From: Methanobrevibacter wolinii SH
GTDB lineage: Archaea > Methanobacteriota > Methanobacteria > Methanobacteriales > Methanobacteriaceae
Length of the DNA stretch: 60,689 nucleotides
Assembly: GCF_000621965.1 (NCBI RefSeq)
Contig: NZ_KK211376.1
Coordinates: forward strand, 1-60,689
Reading direction: 5' to 3'
Positions 9,335 to 18,963 of this stretch are shown in pieces. Positions within the stretch are counted from its first letter, which is position 1; every line of letters starts with the position of its first letter. The notes beneath the pieces are model-generated. The model made no database searches. It had not been told where the DNA came from and saw only the letters and a program-made list of their open reading frames with translations. The translations under genes and the position numbers were made by a program.

Positions 9335-10975
9335 TTATAATTTACCATATAACATTTCATTAAAATCATTAAGGAATTCATCTTTATACTCAATTGGAAT
9401 ATATGCACCACAAGCTACAGCGTGACCTCCACCATTTCCACCTAAACTACGTGCAACTTCACGGATTATATTACCAAAATGAACACCATCATATGCAAGA
9501 AGTCTTGAACATCTTAATGATATTTTTAAAATATTAGGATTATCTTCTAAAGGAACAAAACCAAGAATAGGTTTTCTCCAATCACCATAAGATAAAACCA
9601 TACCTGTAATAGTACCAATTACAGTTGTTCTAATTCCAGATCCTTTATCTTCTGGTGTAGAAAGATTAGTACCATCAAAATATTGAATATTATCCATTTG
9701 AACAAGTGCATCCATATCTGGAATAAGTTGAATATGAGTAGCAAGATATCGTCTATGATTTCTTGAAATAACTTCCAACTTATCAAGTGCTACATCACGA
9801 TTCCCTTTTAAAATTTCAAGAGCAACAAAATCCTCATTATTTCTAACACATGCATTCATAGCTGTTGAAAACTCTGCAGCATCCCTTAAAAAAGTATGAT
9901 CTTCTTCTTTTAAAAATTCAAAAGTATCTGCAGCTACTAATTTAGGAATATATTTAACATATTTTCCAGGAACTTCACGTGATAACATTTTAACAAGAGC
10001 AGAAAACAATCTACTTTTTTCAGAATTAGTTAAATCAGCCAAAGTTCTAAATCTATCACCTAAACTTCTAAGAACAGTTAAACAATCATCTTTAATATCA
10101 TCTGAAATATCTGATTCTTCAATAATACTAACACAATCACTTACTGATTTATGTTCAATACCTAATTCAATTAAAACGGATTCACATTCTTGTTTATATT
10201 CTGCTGGAACAATTGAATCATTTAAGACTTCAATACAATCTTTTTTACGAGGAATATCTAATTCATCAAGAAGTGCAATACATTCTGTTTTACTATTAGT
10301 AATTGGAAGATTAACATCACTAAAATAAGATAATGCGACATACAAAGGTCTTGTTTCACGTCCATATAATGATAAATCACTATTTCTTTTAACTAAACCA
10401 TTATCAATAGCATCTTGAAGAATTAATTTATTAAGACCTTCCATCTTACCAGTATGTGTATTTTGCATATCTCCAACAGCACTTAAAACTCCAATCCAAC
10501 TTAAATCATCAAATCCAAATTCTTTTGCAAGGTAATAACATAATCCACCACCACAAATATAATAAGTACCATTAATACCATAATGCATAGGATTGATTTC
10601 TAAAAAATTACAATCAGCAGTGTTTCTATAATTTTTATCTCTTAAAGGAGGGTGATGGTCTAATATAATAATATTAGAATCTTCAGTTGCATTCTTCTCA
10701 ACAGGCTGACCAGAACCTAAATCTGAAAAAATAGTAAGAGTATGATCAATAGGTAAATCTTCTAATTTATCAAGAGAAACAAAGTCAATATCATAATCTT
10801 TACCAATTCTCTCTAAGATAGTAGTTAAAATTGCTCCAGAGGATATTCCATCACAATCAGTATGACTATAAATCATAATGTCATCATTTTCAAGAATAAT
10901 GTCTTTAGCCTTTTTATATAAATCCTTCATTTCAGAAGGTAAATCTTCCATTGTCTCTGCAACACCATTTATCAT
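9335..10975 (-). CDS. RecJ-like DHH family phosphoesterase
   Basis: 546 residues. DHH-superfamily motifs occur in order: HTDCDG (38-43), FSDLG with D85, DHH (106-108), then AVGD, and a C-terminal DHHA1 domain with GGGHA (515-519). This fits archaeal RecJ-like nucleases or phosphodiesterases that act on single-stranded nucleic acid or oligonucleotides with Mn2+. The middle (about 225-310) contains three related acidic segments, each with a central Cys (KDCIEVL, QECESVL, DDCLTVL), an insertion absent from minimal DHH proteins. It lies 104 bp downstream of SRP19 on the same strand and is probably cotranscribed. A second DHH protein is encoded at 49-51 kb. Confidence 0.85.
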   Translation of the reverse strand: MINGVAETMEDLPSEMKDLYKKAKDIILENDDIMIYSHTDCDGISSGAILTTILERIGKDYDIDFVSLDKLEDLPIDHTLTIFSDLGSGQPVEKNATEDSNIIILDHHPPLRDKNYRNTADCNFLEINPMHYGINGTYYICGGGLCYYLAKEFGFDDLSWIGVLSAVGDMQNTHTGKMEGLNKLILQDAIDNGLVKRNSDLSLYGRETRPLYVALSYFSDVNLPITNSKTECIALLDELDIPRKKDCIEVLNDSIVPAEYKQECESVLIELGIEHKSVSDCVSIIEESDISDDIKDDCLTVLRSLGDRFRTLADLTNSEKSRLFSALVKMLSREVPGKYVKYIPKLVAADTFEFLKEEDHTFLRDAAEFSTAMNACVRNNEDFVALEILKGNRDVALDKLEVISRNHRRYLATHIQLIPDMDALVQMDNIQYFDGTNLSTPEDKGSGIRTTVIGTITGMVLSYGDWRKPILGFVPLEDNPNILKISLRCSRLLAYDGVHFGNIIREVARSLGGNGGGHAVACGAYIPIEYKDEFLNDFNEMLYGKL

Positions 10976-11079
10976 AATAAAACCTTTAATGTATTAAAAA
11001 ACAGAGTCAGATAAAAAAATTAACTTCAAATTTTATATTTTAAAGTATAAATTTTAGCTGAACTCAAAGTAAAAAAAAA

Positions 11080-11361
11080 TCAATTTCTAATTTCTTTAAT
11101 TTTAGCTGCAACTTCCCTAAGTAAAACAAGTTTCTTCATATCAGTATCAACAGCTACTCTACCAGTATGTTCATACCATAAACCAGGATAAGTTTTATCT
11201 TTTTCAACTAAAGGTTTTAAATGCAATTTATAACATGCTTTTCTAATTTCATTTAAACTTGGATTATCTACAGCATCTTTTTTAGAAATTTTACGTCCCT
11301 CTTTAAGAGTCTTATTTGAGTCTAAGTATATAGGCCATATTGTCATAAGTTCATTTTTCAT
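11080..11361 (-). CDS. srp19: Signal recognition particle 19 kDa protein SRP19
   Basis: 93 residues, the usual size. WPIYLD near the N terminus, KTLKEGRKISKKDAV, and YPGLWYEHTGRV match the archaeal SRP19 pattern. SRP19 binds helices 6 and 8 of 7S RNA and lets SRP54 assemble for co-translational targeting to the membrane. Shine-Dalgarno AGGGGAA precedes the ATG. First gene of a likely two-gene transcript with the RecJ-like protein. Confidence 0.93.
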   Translation of the reverse strand: MKNELMTIWPIYLDSNKTLKEGRKISKKDAVDNPSLNEIRKACYKLHLKPLVEKDKTYPGLWYEHTGRVAVDTDMKKLVLLREVAAKIKEIRN

Positions 11362-11457
11362 ACTATAGTTCCCCTAATATTTATAATATATAATTTATTA
11401 AACTTCATGATAAATATTTATTTTCATTATAGTAAAAACATTCTTAAAATAAATTAA

Positions 11458-11588
11458 AAAAATAGAAATTAAAATTTAAAAAATAAATTTAATAAATATA
11501 TAAGATTTAAAAATAGAAATTAAAATTTAAAAAATAAATTTAATAAATATATAAGATTTAAAAATAGAAATTAAAATTTAAAAAATAG
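11458..11588 (+). repeat. Tandem repeat, about 2.5 copies of 51 bp
   Basis: Units beginning AATAGAAATTAAAATTTAAA occur at 11461, 11512 and 11563, and each runs through AAATTTAATAAATATATAAG. A diverged fragment of the same unit recurs near 11690-11730. The repeat lies upstream of srp19 and downstream of the glycosyltransferase, in a 550-bp gap that also carries a MITE-like copy. Confidence 0.88.
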
Positions 11589-11695
11589 ACTTTACTGAAA
11601 TTTCTCAAATTTTTATAAATAAACTTTCTTAAAATTAATCTCCAAATATTAACTAAGTTTAAAATTTTATAGAAAAATAAGATTTAAACAAAAAA
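11588..11695 (+). repeat. MITE-like element, copy 2
   Basis: Starts GACTTTACTGAAATTTCTC and ends AAATAAGATTTAAACAAAA. Its core (11607-11636) is identical over 30 bp to the inverted copy at 16022-16114 and nearly identical to the copy at 36146-36250, followed in all three by a TATTAACTAA motif. The three lie in unrelated intergenic regions. Confidence 0.75.
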
Positions 11696-11912
11696 TAAAT
11701 TTAATAAATATATAAGATTTAAATAAAGTGTTAAAATAGATAAAATTAGATTTTAGATGTATTATTTTAAAATTTAATTATTAAACATTATCTAATTAAA
11801 AATAGAAATTATAAAAAAAACTAAAAACTCAATAAAAAATACTTTAAACATTATAAAAATAAAAATTATAAAAAACTAAAAATAAAAGATGATTTTTAAT
11901 ATAGAATAAAAA

Positions 11913-13052
11913 TTAATCATTAAATGATTTATTAATCATTCTTAGAACATATCTACATAATAATTTACCTATAAAACCACAATTATACTCTTCTACAAAC
12001 ATCTGAAAACTTTCATATAAATTATGTTTCTCATCAATAGATAAATTAGCTTGTTTATAAATCTGAATCCAATTAAGTATAAATGGATTAAGTATAATAT
12101 CAGAATACTTAAAATCATACTTATTACATAATTTAGAACATTTAAAGTATCCAATTAATGAATCATAAACAAGTTTATAAGTAATATTCTTTGTAATAGA
12201 TTTATCTTCATTATCATCATGCATATAATAATTATAAACAAATTTATTATTTAAAAATATAATACCCTTAGCATTAAAATAAGCTTCCATTAAAAAATTT
12301 AAATCTTCAGCAGAAATCAATTCTGGAAACTTAATATTATTTGATAAAATTAAATTAGCATCATAAATTTTAGTCCAAAATGAAGGAAGGCTTCTAAGAA
12401 TATTAATATTATCTTCTAATTTTTCAATATAAATTTCATTAAATACTCCATTATTTTCATCAGGATTTTTAATTGTATTAGCATAAAATATATGTGAGAA
12501 AATATTTCTCCATAAAAAACCAATTATGCCTTTTAAATTAATATTATCAATTATATCATCAGTATATTCATATAAACAATCTTTAAAAGCAGAATGTGAT
12601 TTTTGTACTATTTCTAAATTAGAATTAATATAATGATTCTTATTTTTTTCCAATAATTCAGTATCTGTATAAATCCTTTTATATCTTCCATATACAATAT
12701 CAACATTTGTTTTAATGATTTTATTATATAATACTTCACAAGCATCAAGTTCAAAACTGTCATCAGAATCAAGAAACATAATATATGGTGCTTTAACATG
12801 ATTTAAAGCTATATTCTTAGGACCATATGCTGCTCCAATATTTGATTTAAGATGAATTATTTTAAAATTATTAGGATACTTATTATAATACTTCTCTATA
12901 ATAGAACAACTAGAATCTGTTGATTTATCATCAACAATAATAACTTGAAGATTTTCAATACCGATTGTTTGATTAACTATTGAGTTTAATGAATTTTCTA
13001 AATATTTTTCTGCATTATATACAGGCATTATAATACTTATTTTATATGGCAT
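11913..13052 (-). CDS. Family 2 glycosyltransferase
   Basis: 379 residues with a GT-A fold at the N terminus: MPVYNAEKYL near residue 9, D41-D42 in IIVDDKSTDSS, and the metal- and nucleotide-binding DSDD at 95-98. The C-terminal 200 residues are divergent and probably define the acceptor. It likely transfers an activated sugar in surface polysaccharide, glycolipid or pseudomurein-associated glycan synthesis; donor and acceptor are unknown. Shine-Dalgarno AGGGGATT precedes the start. It begins 68 bp after hemD on the same strand, perhaps only by read-through. Confidence 0.88.
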   Translation of the reverse strand: MPYKISIIMPVYNAEKYLENSLNSIVNQTIGIENLQVIIVDDKSTDSSCSIIEKYYNKYPNNFKIIHLKSNIGAAYGPKNIALNHVKAPYIMFLDSDDSFELDACEVLYNKIIKTNVDIVYGRYKRIYTDTELLEKNKNHYINSNLEIVQKSHSAFKDCLYEYTDDIIDNINLKGIIGFLWRNIFSHIFYANTIKNPDENNGVFNEIYIEKLEDNINILRSLPSFWTKIYDANLILSNNIKFPELISAEDLNFLMEAYFNAKGIIFLNNKFVYNYYMHDDNEDKSITKNITYKLVYDSLIGYFKCSKLCNKYDFKYSDIILNPFILNWIQIYKQANLSIDEKHNLYESFQMFVEEYNCGFIGKLLCRYVLRMINKSFND

Positions 13053-13120
13053 GAAAAAATCCCCTTAAATATATTTAATAAACTATCAAAATAAATTAAA
13101 AAAAGTATGATTATTAATAA

Positions 13121-13888
13121 TTAAAAATGATTAAACATTAAATCAATCATATCTTTTACAGTGTATCTTTCTGGATAAATATACTTAACATTAAAGTCAT
13201 CTAAAGTATATCCAGTAATAGGACCAATAGACACTGTTAAAACATTATTAGATAATATTTTAGCTAAATCATCTTTTTTATTTTCTGCAACTTTAAAAAG
13301 ATTTTTAACAGTTAAAGGACTTGTAAATGTAATTGCATCAATTTCATTATTAAAAATTTTATTAATTAAATCTTGAATTTTACTTATATCATGAGGTAAT
13401 ATAGATCTATAACTTTCTGCAAGAATTACATTAGCACCCCATTTTTCTAAAGTATCAGGTAAGACATTACGTGCAGAATAAGTTCTAGGAATACCAATTT
13501 TTTTACCTTTAATATCAATATCTTTAAAACTTCTAAGTAATCCTTCTGCAGTATAATCTTCAGGTATTAAATCAACATGTATACCATATTTTTCTGTAAC
13601 TTCAGCAGTTTTATGACCAATAACTGCAGTTTTACATTTATTAGACAATTTATCATTAAAATCTGGATAAAATTTAAATATAGAATCAAGAGATGAAACT
13701 GAAGTAAATATTAACCAATCTAAATCATCAATTTCAGACATAAAATCTTTCAAAGAAGGAGAATTTAAAAGTTCAAGTTCAAGAGTAGGCACTACTAAAG
13801 CTTCTCCACCATAATCTTCAATTAACTTAATAGCTTCTTTTGACCTAGAAATTGGACGTGTTAAAGCAACTACTTTCTTATTAGACAT
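13121..13888 (-). CDS. hemD: Uroporphyrinogen-III synthase
   Basis: 255 residues with the two-domain HemD pattern: an N-terminal VALTRP start, DWLIFTSVSS, AVIGHKTAE, then ITFTSPLTV and the C-terminal SIGPITGYTL. It cyclises hydroxymethylbilane to uroporphyrinogen III with inversion of ring D, the branch-point precursor of F430 and corrinoids in methanogens. HemD diverges strongly in sequence but these signatures and the length agree. GGAGGT precedes the ATG. HemB is encoded about 29 kb away. Confidence 0.9.
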   Translation of the reverse strand: MSNKKVVALTRPISRSKEAIKLIEDYGGEALVVPTLELELLNSPSLKDFMSEIDDLDWLIFTSVSSLDSIFKFYPDFNDKLSNKCKTAVIGHKTAEVTEKYGIHVDLIPEDYTAEGLLRSFKDIDIKGKKIGIPRTYSARNVLPDTLEKWGANVILAESYRSILPHDISKIQDLINKIFNNEIDAITFTSPLTVKNLFKVAENKKDDLAKILSNNVLTVSIGPITGYTLDDFNVKYIYPERYTVKDMIDLMFNHF

Positions 13889-14050
13889 TAAATACCTCCG
13901 ATTATTAAAAAATTATGAAAAAAATATTTTATAAATAATATTAGTTTAATATTTGTATTTTAATTAATTTATTGTTTATTATAAAATTTAATAAATAATT
14001 AAATTAATAAATTCTAAAAAAATTTATAAAAAAATGTGATTATAAAAAAA

Positions 14051-14152
14051 GATTTATTGAAATTACTCTAATTTTTAAAATTATATTTTTAAATTTAATC
14101 TTTAAGTATTAATACAATTTAGATTATTATAAAAAATAGATTTAAAACACAA
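14051..14152 (+). repeat. MITE-like element, copy 3
   Basis: Starts GATTTATTGAAATTACTCTA and AATTTTTAAAA, and continues with AAGTATTAATACAATTTAGA and ATTATAAAAAATAGATTT. The order of blocks matches copies at 11588 and 36146. It lies in the 483-bp gap between hemD and the DUF2142 gene; the rest of that gap shows nothing else. Confidence 0.6.
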
Positions 14153-14371
14153 AAAACATGATAATCTTTCTAATTTTTTTATATCCAAAAATTCTAAATA
14201 TACAATTTAAAAAACACAAGAAATATTAATCATCTATAAAAATTAAAAAAAGTTAAAAAAATAAACTGTTTAAAACCTAAATTTATTTAAAATTTTAATT
14301 TTTTAATAAATATTATTTTTAGATTTAAATATAATTTTTAAAATTTATGGAATTTAAAGAAAAAATATAAT

Positions 14372-15886
14372 TTAATAAAATGTAATAAATGTTAAAAGTA
14401 CTAAAATACCCATAAAAGATATAATTAAAGTATAAAACAGTTTATCAGAAAATTTATACAAAATTTTATCTTTATTTAGATTAAATATCATAGGACCTAG
14501 TGCTACAAGTGGAATAAAATATCTACCAAATTCAATTTCATATATTTTAGTAGCACCAATAGGACACCAAGTTAAATATTGGACAAATAAAGTACCATAA
14601 TAAATTATACAAAAAATTAAAAATATACCTATTCTTGTTTTTTTATTAAACAATTGTTTTTCAGAATAATTTAATGTAAATATCCAATAAAATACAAAAA
14701 ATGTGATAACTAAAAACAATGAAGTAAAAGAACAAAAATGACCATGTCCAAAATAGAATAATCCTAAATAAAGTATTTTTAAATTATTAAAATCAAATAA
14801 AGTAGTTAAAAACTGACCTAAATGTTTTGAAATATATAATAATTGTATAGTTGGATTAACACCATGTCTTAAAGCATAACTTGCTCTCCATGAAAGAGCC
14901 AATTTTTTCTCAGCAAAATGTGACCATAATAAACCAATGATGAAAATAAAAATAGGACCAATACGAGAATAATAAAATGATTTTTTAAGATTAAATCTAG
15001 ATTTAGGAACTAAAAAGATCAACAATATTAAACCTAAATAAGTTACTTTAGTTAAACCACAAAGTAAATCTAAGATTAAAAAGACTGAAACATCCAATAA
15101 ACCTACAGTAGAATCATCTTTAAAATAAATATATAAAAAATAAGCAATAGTTAAAAGAGCAAGACTATTAACTGTAGCATCAATACTTAATGATCCTGCT
15201 TGTGAAATTGCAAGAGGAAAACAAGCAGTTAAGAATAATGCTTTTTTATAATGAGGTGCTTTTTTAATTGCATATGAAGCAATAAATGCATACATTAAAA
15301 GATTACATAATCTACCTAACCAAAGCATCCATATATTATTAAGATTTAAAGCTTTAGCAATATCAATACCTATTGCCTGTGGAATATAGCCATAAAAAGG
15401 ATTTTGAGCAAAAGAAGAACCTACAAAAGATTTTTTATAATTAATTTTTTTATCATCCCAAGTAGTTTCAAATACAGTTTTACCACCTAATTTATGAATA
15501 GCAGCACCATGTACAGATGCAATAGTTTCATAACCTCTAAGTAAATGATTTGTATTATTAACATAAACTGGTTCAATGACTCCACGAGAAGTCATTTCTG
15601 AACGAACAAAATGCTCACTTTCATCAGAAATACTAACAATTGGAGATAAAAATACACATAAAACTCCAAAGGTCAATATTAATATAAATGCCAATTTATA
15701 AATTGGTAAATCTTTATCATATAAATAAAGAATTAAAAAAGAAGCAATAATAATTAAAAGTCCAAATAATAAAAGAGTACCCTTTAAATTAATATTTTTT
15801 ATAGAAGACTGATATGCAATAAATAAAACTGAAAATATTATATAAAAACTTATATATAAATTATTGTTTTTCTTAAAATCAAACAT
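14372..15886 (-). CDS. DUF2142 polytopic membrane protein, probable GT-C-type transferase
   Basis: 504 residues with about 12 hydrophobic segments. The first periplasmic-facing loop contains SISDESEHFVRSEM, which matches the acidic D-E-x-x-H signature of DUF2142 proteins, related in topology to GT-C glycosyltransferases that use lipid-linked sugars. A role in cell-surface glycan or glycoprotein assembly is likely but not shown. Shine-Dalgarno GGGGAG precedes the ATG. Neighbours on the same strand (glycosyltransferase, PnuC) are too far away to suggest a tight operon. Confidence 0.82.
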   Translation of the reverse strand: MFDFKKNNNLYISFYIIFSVLFIAYQSSIKNINLKGTLLLFGLLIIIASFLILYLYDKDLPIYKLAFILILTFGVLCVFLSPIVSISDESEHFVRSEMTSRGVIEPVYVNNTNHLLRGYETIASVHGAAIHKLGGKTVFETTWDDKKINYKKSFVGSSFAQNPFYGYIPQAIGIDIAKALNLNNIWMLWLGRLCNLLMYAFIASYAIKKAPHYKKALFLTACFPLAISQAGSLSIDATVNSLALLTIAYFLYIYFKDDSTVGLLDVSVFLILDLLCGLTKVTYLGLILLIFLVPKSRFNLKKSFYYSRIGPIFIFIIGLLWSHFAEKKLALSWRASYALRHGVNPTIQLLYISKHLGQFLTTLFDFNNLKILYLGLFYFGHGHFCSFTSLFLVITFFVFYWIFTLNYSEKQLFNKKTRIGIFLIFCIIYYGTLFVQYLTWCPIGATKIYEIEFGRYFIPLVALGPMIFNLNKDKILYKFSDKLFYTLIISFMGILVLLTFITFY

Positions 15887-16021
15887 AATTCTCCCCTTTA
15901 TTAATATATAAGTTTAAAATTTAAAATATATAAATTCTATGATTTAAAAATAAAAAAAAGAAAATTAAGTTTAATAAAATTAAAATAAAATTGAAATAAA
16001 TCAATTAATTAAATAAAAATA

Positions 16022-16114
16022 TCGAATCTATTGAAAACTATTTTTTATAAAAATTTAAAATTAGTTAATACTTGAAAATCAATTTTAAGAAAGTTTATTT
16101 ATAAAAATTTTAAG
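16022..16114 (-). repeat. MITE-like element, copy 4 (inverted)
   Basis: Reverse complement of the family. Read on the minus strand it begins TTAAAATTTTTATAAATAAA, has TATTAACTAATTTTAAA in the middle and ends ATAGTTTTCAATAGATTC. Thirty consecutive bases match copy 2. It lies in the 354-bp gap between PnuC and DUF2142, in which nothing else was recognised. Confidence 0.75.
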
Positions 16115-16240
16115 GACATAAACAATACTAAAATATCCTAAAAATTCAAGAATATAATAAATTTTAAAAAATATTAAAAATAATTTATATCTAATTTAAA
16201 AAAAATTAATTAAATTTAAAAATTTAAAAAAAAAAATAAT

Positions 16241-16942
16241 TTAAGAATTAAGCATATTACTATCAACCTCACGTTTCCATTTAACAAACATTATAATAGA
16301 ATTAATAAGATAAACAGAACTCATTAAAACCATTGGAATATTATTTAATCCATTCATAGTAGAATAAACCCAAAGTAAAATTCTTAAAAGGTTTACACAA
16401 ATCCATAAAATCCAATTCTCCATATACATCTCAATAGCAAGGAACATTGTAATAATAGACAATATACTAAGTAATGAATCTACAAATGGCATTGCATCAT
16501 TGAAGTTTTGTAGTATAAATCCATAAACAAGACCACCGAGAATTACTGCAATTATAACAATAATTCTATTTCTATTTGATAAAGATTTTTTATTAACCTC
16601 TTTAGTCTCTGGATTCATATGTTTACTCCAGACATAGAAACCATAGAATTCCATAGGCAAGAAATAAAATAAATTAAGTAACATTTCCCCATAATACATA
16701 CTAGTAAATGCAATATATGCATATAATGTAGCATTAATAGCACCAAATACAAAACCTGCTAATTTACCTTTACCAGAACATATAATTGAAATAACACCAG
16801 TTACAGCAGTAATTAAACTTAATAAATTATTATTTGATAATAAGGATAATATAAAAACAGATATTGTAGCAAGTATAAACCATGTTTTCTCCCAATTTTT
16901 CCATCCAGAAACTTCATCCCTTAATAATTTTTGAACATTCAT
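16241..16942 (-). CDS. pnuC: PnuC-type nicotinamide riboside/vitamin transporter
   Basis: 233 residues with about seven membrane helices. SGWKNWEKTWF at the N terminus, GKGKLAGFVFGAINATLYAY, and YGEMLLNLFYFLPMEFYGFY with a following W are hallmarks of the PnuC family of facilitators for nicotinamide riboside and related vitamins. Vitamin preference (NR, thiamine or riboflavin) cannot be settled from this sequence. No phosphorylating partner gene is adjacent. TGGGAAAT lies just upstream of the ATG as a weak ribosome binding site. Confidence 0.88.
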   Translation of the reverse strand: MNVQKLLRDEVSGWKNWEKTWFILATISVFILSLLSNNNLLSLITAVTGVISIICSGKGKLAGFVFGAINATLYAYIAFTSMYYGEMLLNLFYFLPMEFYGFYVWSKHMNPETKEVNKKSLSNRNRIIVIIAVILGGLVYGFILQNFNDAMPFVDSLLSILSIITMFLAIEMYMENWILWICVNLLRILLWVYSTMNGLNNIPMVLMSSVYLINSIIMFVKWKREVDSNMLNS

Positions 16943-17225
16943 AAAAATTTCCCATTTTAATCTTAATAATATATTTTATAAAATTGTTAATAATTATAAT
17001 TTTATATTTGATTTTTAGAAAAAATTGAGGATTTGTCAGAAAGTCAAAATTCAAAATTTTTATCTAGACATTTTATAAAATTTTTAAAAGAAAAACATTA
17101 ATCAAAACATCAATTTAAGATTTTAAGTTAAACATAAAACACAATTACTCTTAAATTAAAATAAAAAAGAAAAAACTAAAAAATACCTAAAAATAAAACC
17201 AAAAAGAAAAAAAATAAAGAAAAAA

Positions 17226-18521
17226 TTAATTTTTTTTAATTAATTTTAGTAAAGCAGCTGCAATTTCAACAGAATCGTAATCTTCAACCATTAAATTTTC
17301 AATTAAATTAATGTTTTTACTTAAATCTTTATTATCAATAATATTTTTTACTTCATTTAAAATAATATTATATTTTTTCATCTCAACATCTTCAAATGTT
17401 GGAGCTTTCCTTTGCTTAATTTTTTGATGAGTATTTCTACGAATACTTCTAAATTGTTTAACATCACGTCCAGATACAAAAGTAAATGCATAACCTACTT
17501 TCCCAGCCCTTCCTGTTCTTCCAATTCTATGAACATAAAATTCATCACTACTTGGAACATCATAATTAAATACAACTTCAACATTTGGAACATCAATACC
17601 TCTTGCTGCAACATCAGTTGCAATTAAAAGATCTATTTTTCCTTTCCTAAACTTATCCATTACTCTATCACGTTTTGTTTGTTTCATATCCCCATGAATT
17701 GCACCTACAGAGTAACCTCTACTTTTCATTTTACGTTTTAAAAAATCAACTTGTTTCTTAGTATTACAGAATACAAGTGCAAGATTAATATCATATAAAT
17801 CAAGTATATTACATAAAACACTTATCTTTTTATTTCTTGGAACTTCAAAGTAATATTGATTAATTTTAGGGACTGTGAATTTAGTAGGTTTAATCTTAAT
17901 ATGTTCCGGATTATTCTGATACTTATTAGCAATACGTTTAATATCTTTTGAAATAGTTGCTGAAAAGAGAAGAGTTTGTCTATTTTTAGGTGTTCTCTTA
18001 ATGATTTTTTCAATATCATCAATAAAACCCATATCTAACATCTCATCAGCTTCATCAAGAACAAGTGTCTCTATTGCAGAAACATCTAAATTTCCCCTAT
18101 TGATATGATCAATTACACGACCTGGAGTACCAATAACTACATGAACTCCTTTTTTTAAAAATCTTGTTTGTCTTCCAATAGGTTGTCCACCATAAACAGG
18201 CAATATTCTTAATTTTTTCATATATTGTGAAAGTTTACCAAATTCTCCTGCAACTTGAATAGCTAATTCCCTTGTAGGGGTAAGTACAAGTACTTGTGGT
18301 GATTTATCTTCAATCCAAATCTTATTTAATGCAGGAACTGCAAATGCTACAGTTTTACCAGTACCTGTTTGAGCTTGACCAATTAAATCTCTCCCTTTAA
18401 GACCTTCAGGAATAGCTTTCTTTTGAATAAGACTAGGTTCTTCAAATCCCATATCTTTAATAGCTCTTTTAATCTCATCTTTTATATTAAAATCATTAAA
18501 ATTTATATTTTTTTTACTCAT
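17226..18521 (-). CDS. DEAD-box RNA helicase
   Basis: 431 residues. All core motifs are present: Q motif with Q33, AQTGTGKT (50-57), PTREL, GTPGR, DEAD (156-159), SAT (187-189), and HRIGRTGRAG in the second RecA domain. It unwinds or remodels RNA with ATP, with likely roles in ribosome assembly or RNA decay. The frame is open upstream to 18632, but the extra 37 residues are a hydrophobic low-complexity stretch, and the ATG at 18521 has AAGGGTTGTG just ahead, so the shorter form is preferred. The C-terminal extension is short (about 60 residues). Confidence 0.93.
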   Translation of the reverse strand: MSKKNINFNDFNIKDEIKRAIKDMGFEEPSLIQKKAIPEGLKGRDLIGQAQTGTGKTVAFAVPALNKIWIEDKSPQVLVLTPTRELAIQVAGEFGKLSQYMKKLRILPVYGGQPIGRQTRFLKKGVHVVIGTPGRVIDHINRGNLDVSAIETLVLDEADEMLDMGFIDDIEKIIKRTPKNRQTLLFSATISKDIKRIANKYQNNPEHIKIKPTKFTVPKINQYYFEVPRNKKISVLCNILDLYDINLALVFCNTKKQVDFLKRKMKSRGYSVGAIHGDMKQTKRDRVMDKFRKGKIDLLIATDVAARGIDVPNVEVVFNYDVPSSDEFYVHRIGRTGRAGKVGYAFTFVSGRDVKQFRSIRRNTHQKIKQRKAPTFEDVEMKKYNIILNEVKNIIDNKDLSKNINLIENLMVEDYDSVEIAAALLKLIKKN

Positions 18522-18664
18522 AAACACAACCCTTAAAAAAATAATACAATATATTCTGATTAATAATTTAAACAATAAATTAAAAAGTATAGAAATAAAA
18601 CCAATAATCAAGAGTTTAAAAAGATTAATCATTAAATCAAATTAAATAATAATAAAAACTATAA

Positions 18665-18823
18665 ATAATTATTAAAACATTAAAAAAATCTTATTAAATA
18701 ATAAAATAACAATTAAAACATTAATAAGAGAAATCTCATTAAAATAATTATTAAAAAACATGAAATAATCTTATTAAATAATAAAATAACAATTAAAACA
18801 TTAATAAGAGAAATCTCATTTAA
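18665..18823 (+). repeat. Tandem duplication, period 80 bp, with small hairpin
   Basis: CTTATTAAATAATAAAATAA, then CAATTAAAACATTAATAAGA and GAAATCTCATT, occurs at 18690 and 18770. Each copy carries a GAGA-AA-TCTC inverted repeat. It occupies most of the gap between the Cas4-like gene and the helicase (18522-18963), upstream of the helicase promoter. Confidence 0.8.
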
Positions 18824-18963
18824 AAACTAATAAAAATAAAAATAGATTAAATTAATTAAAATATTTAAATATATTAAAATAGTTAATCAAAAGTTATTTA
18901 TAAATTAAATTTATAAAAAGAATATCTTTATAATATTTAAAAATTATTTAATATAATAAAAAT

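Noticed and set aside
18522-18632. 37-residue N-terminal extension of the DEAD-box helicase
   Set aside because: It is hydrophobic low-complexity translation of AT-rich leader, and a ribosome binding site precedes the internal ATG at 18521.
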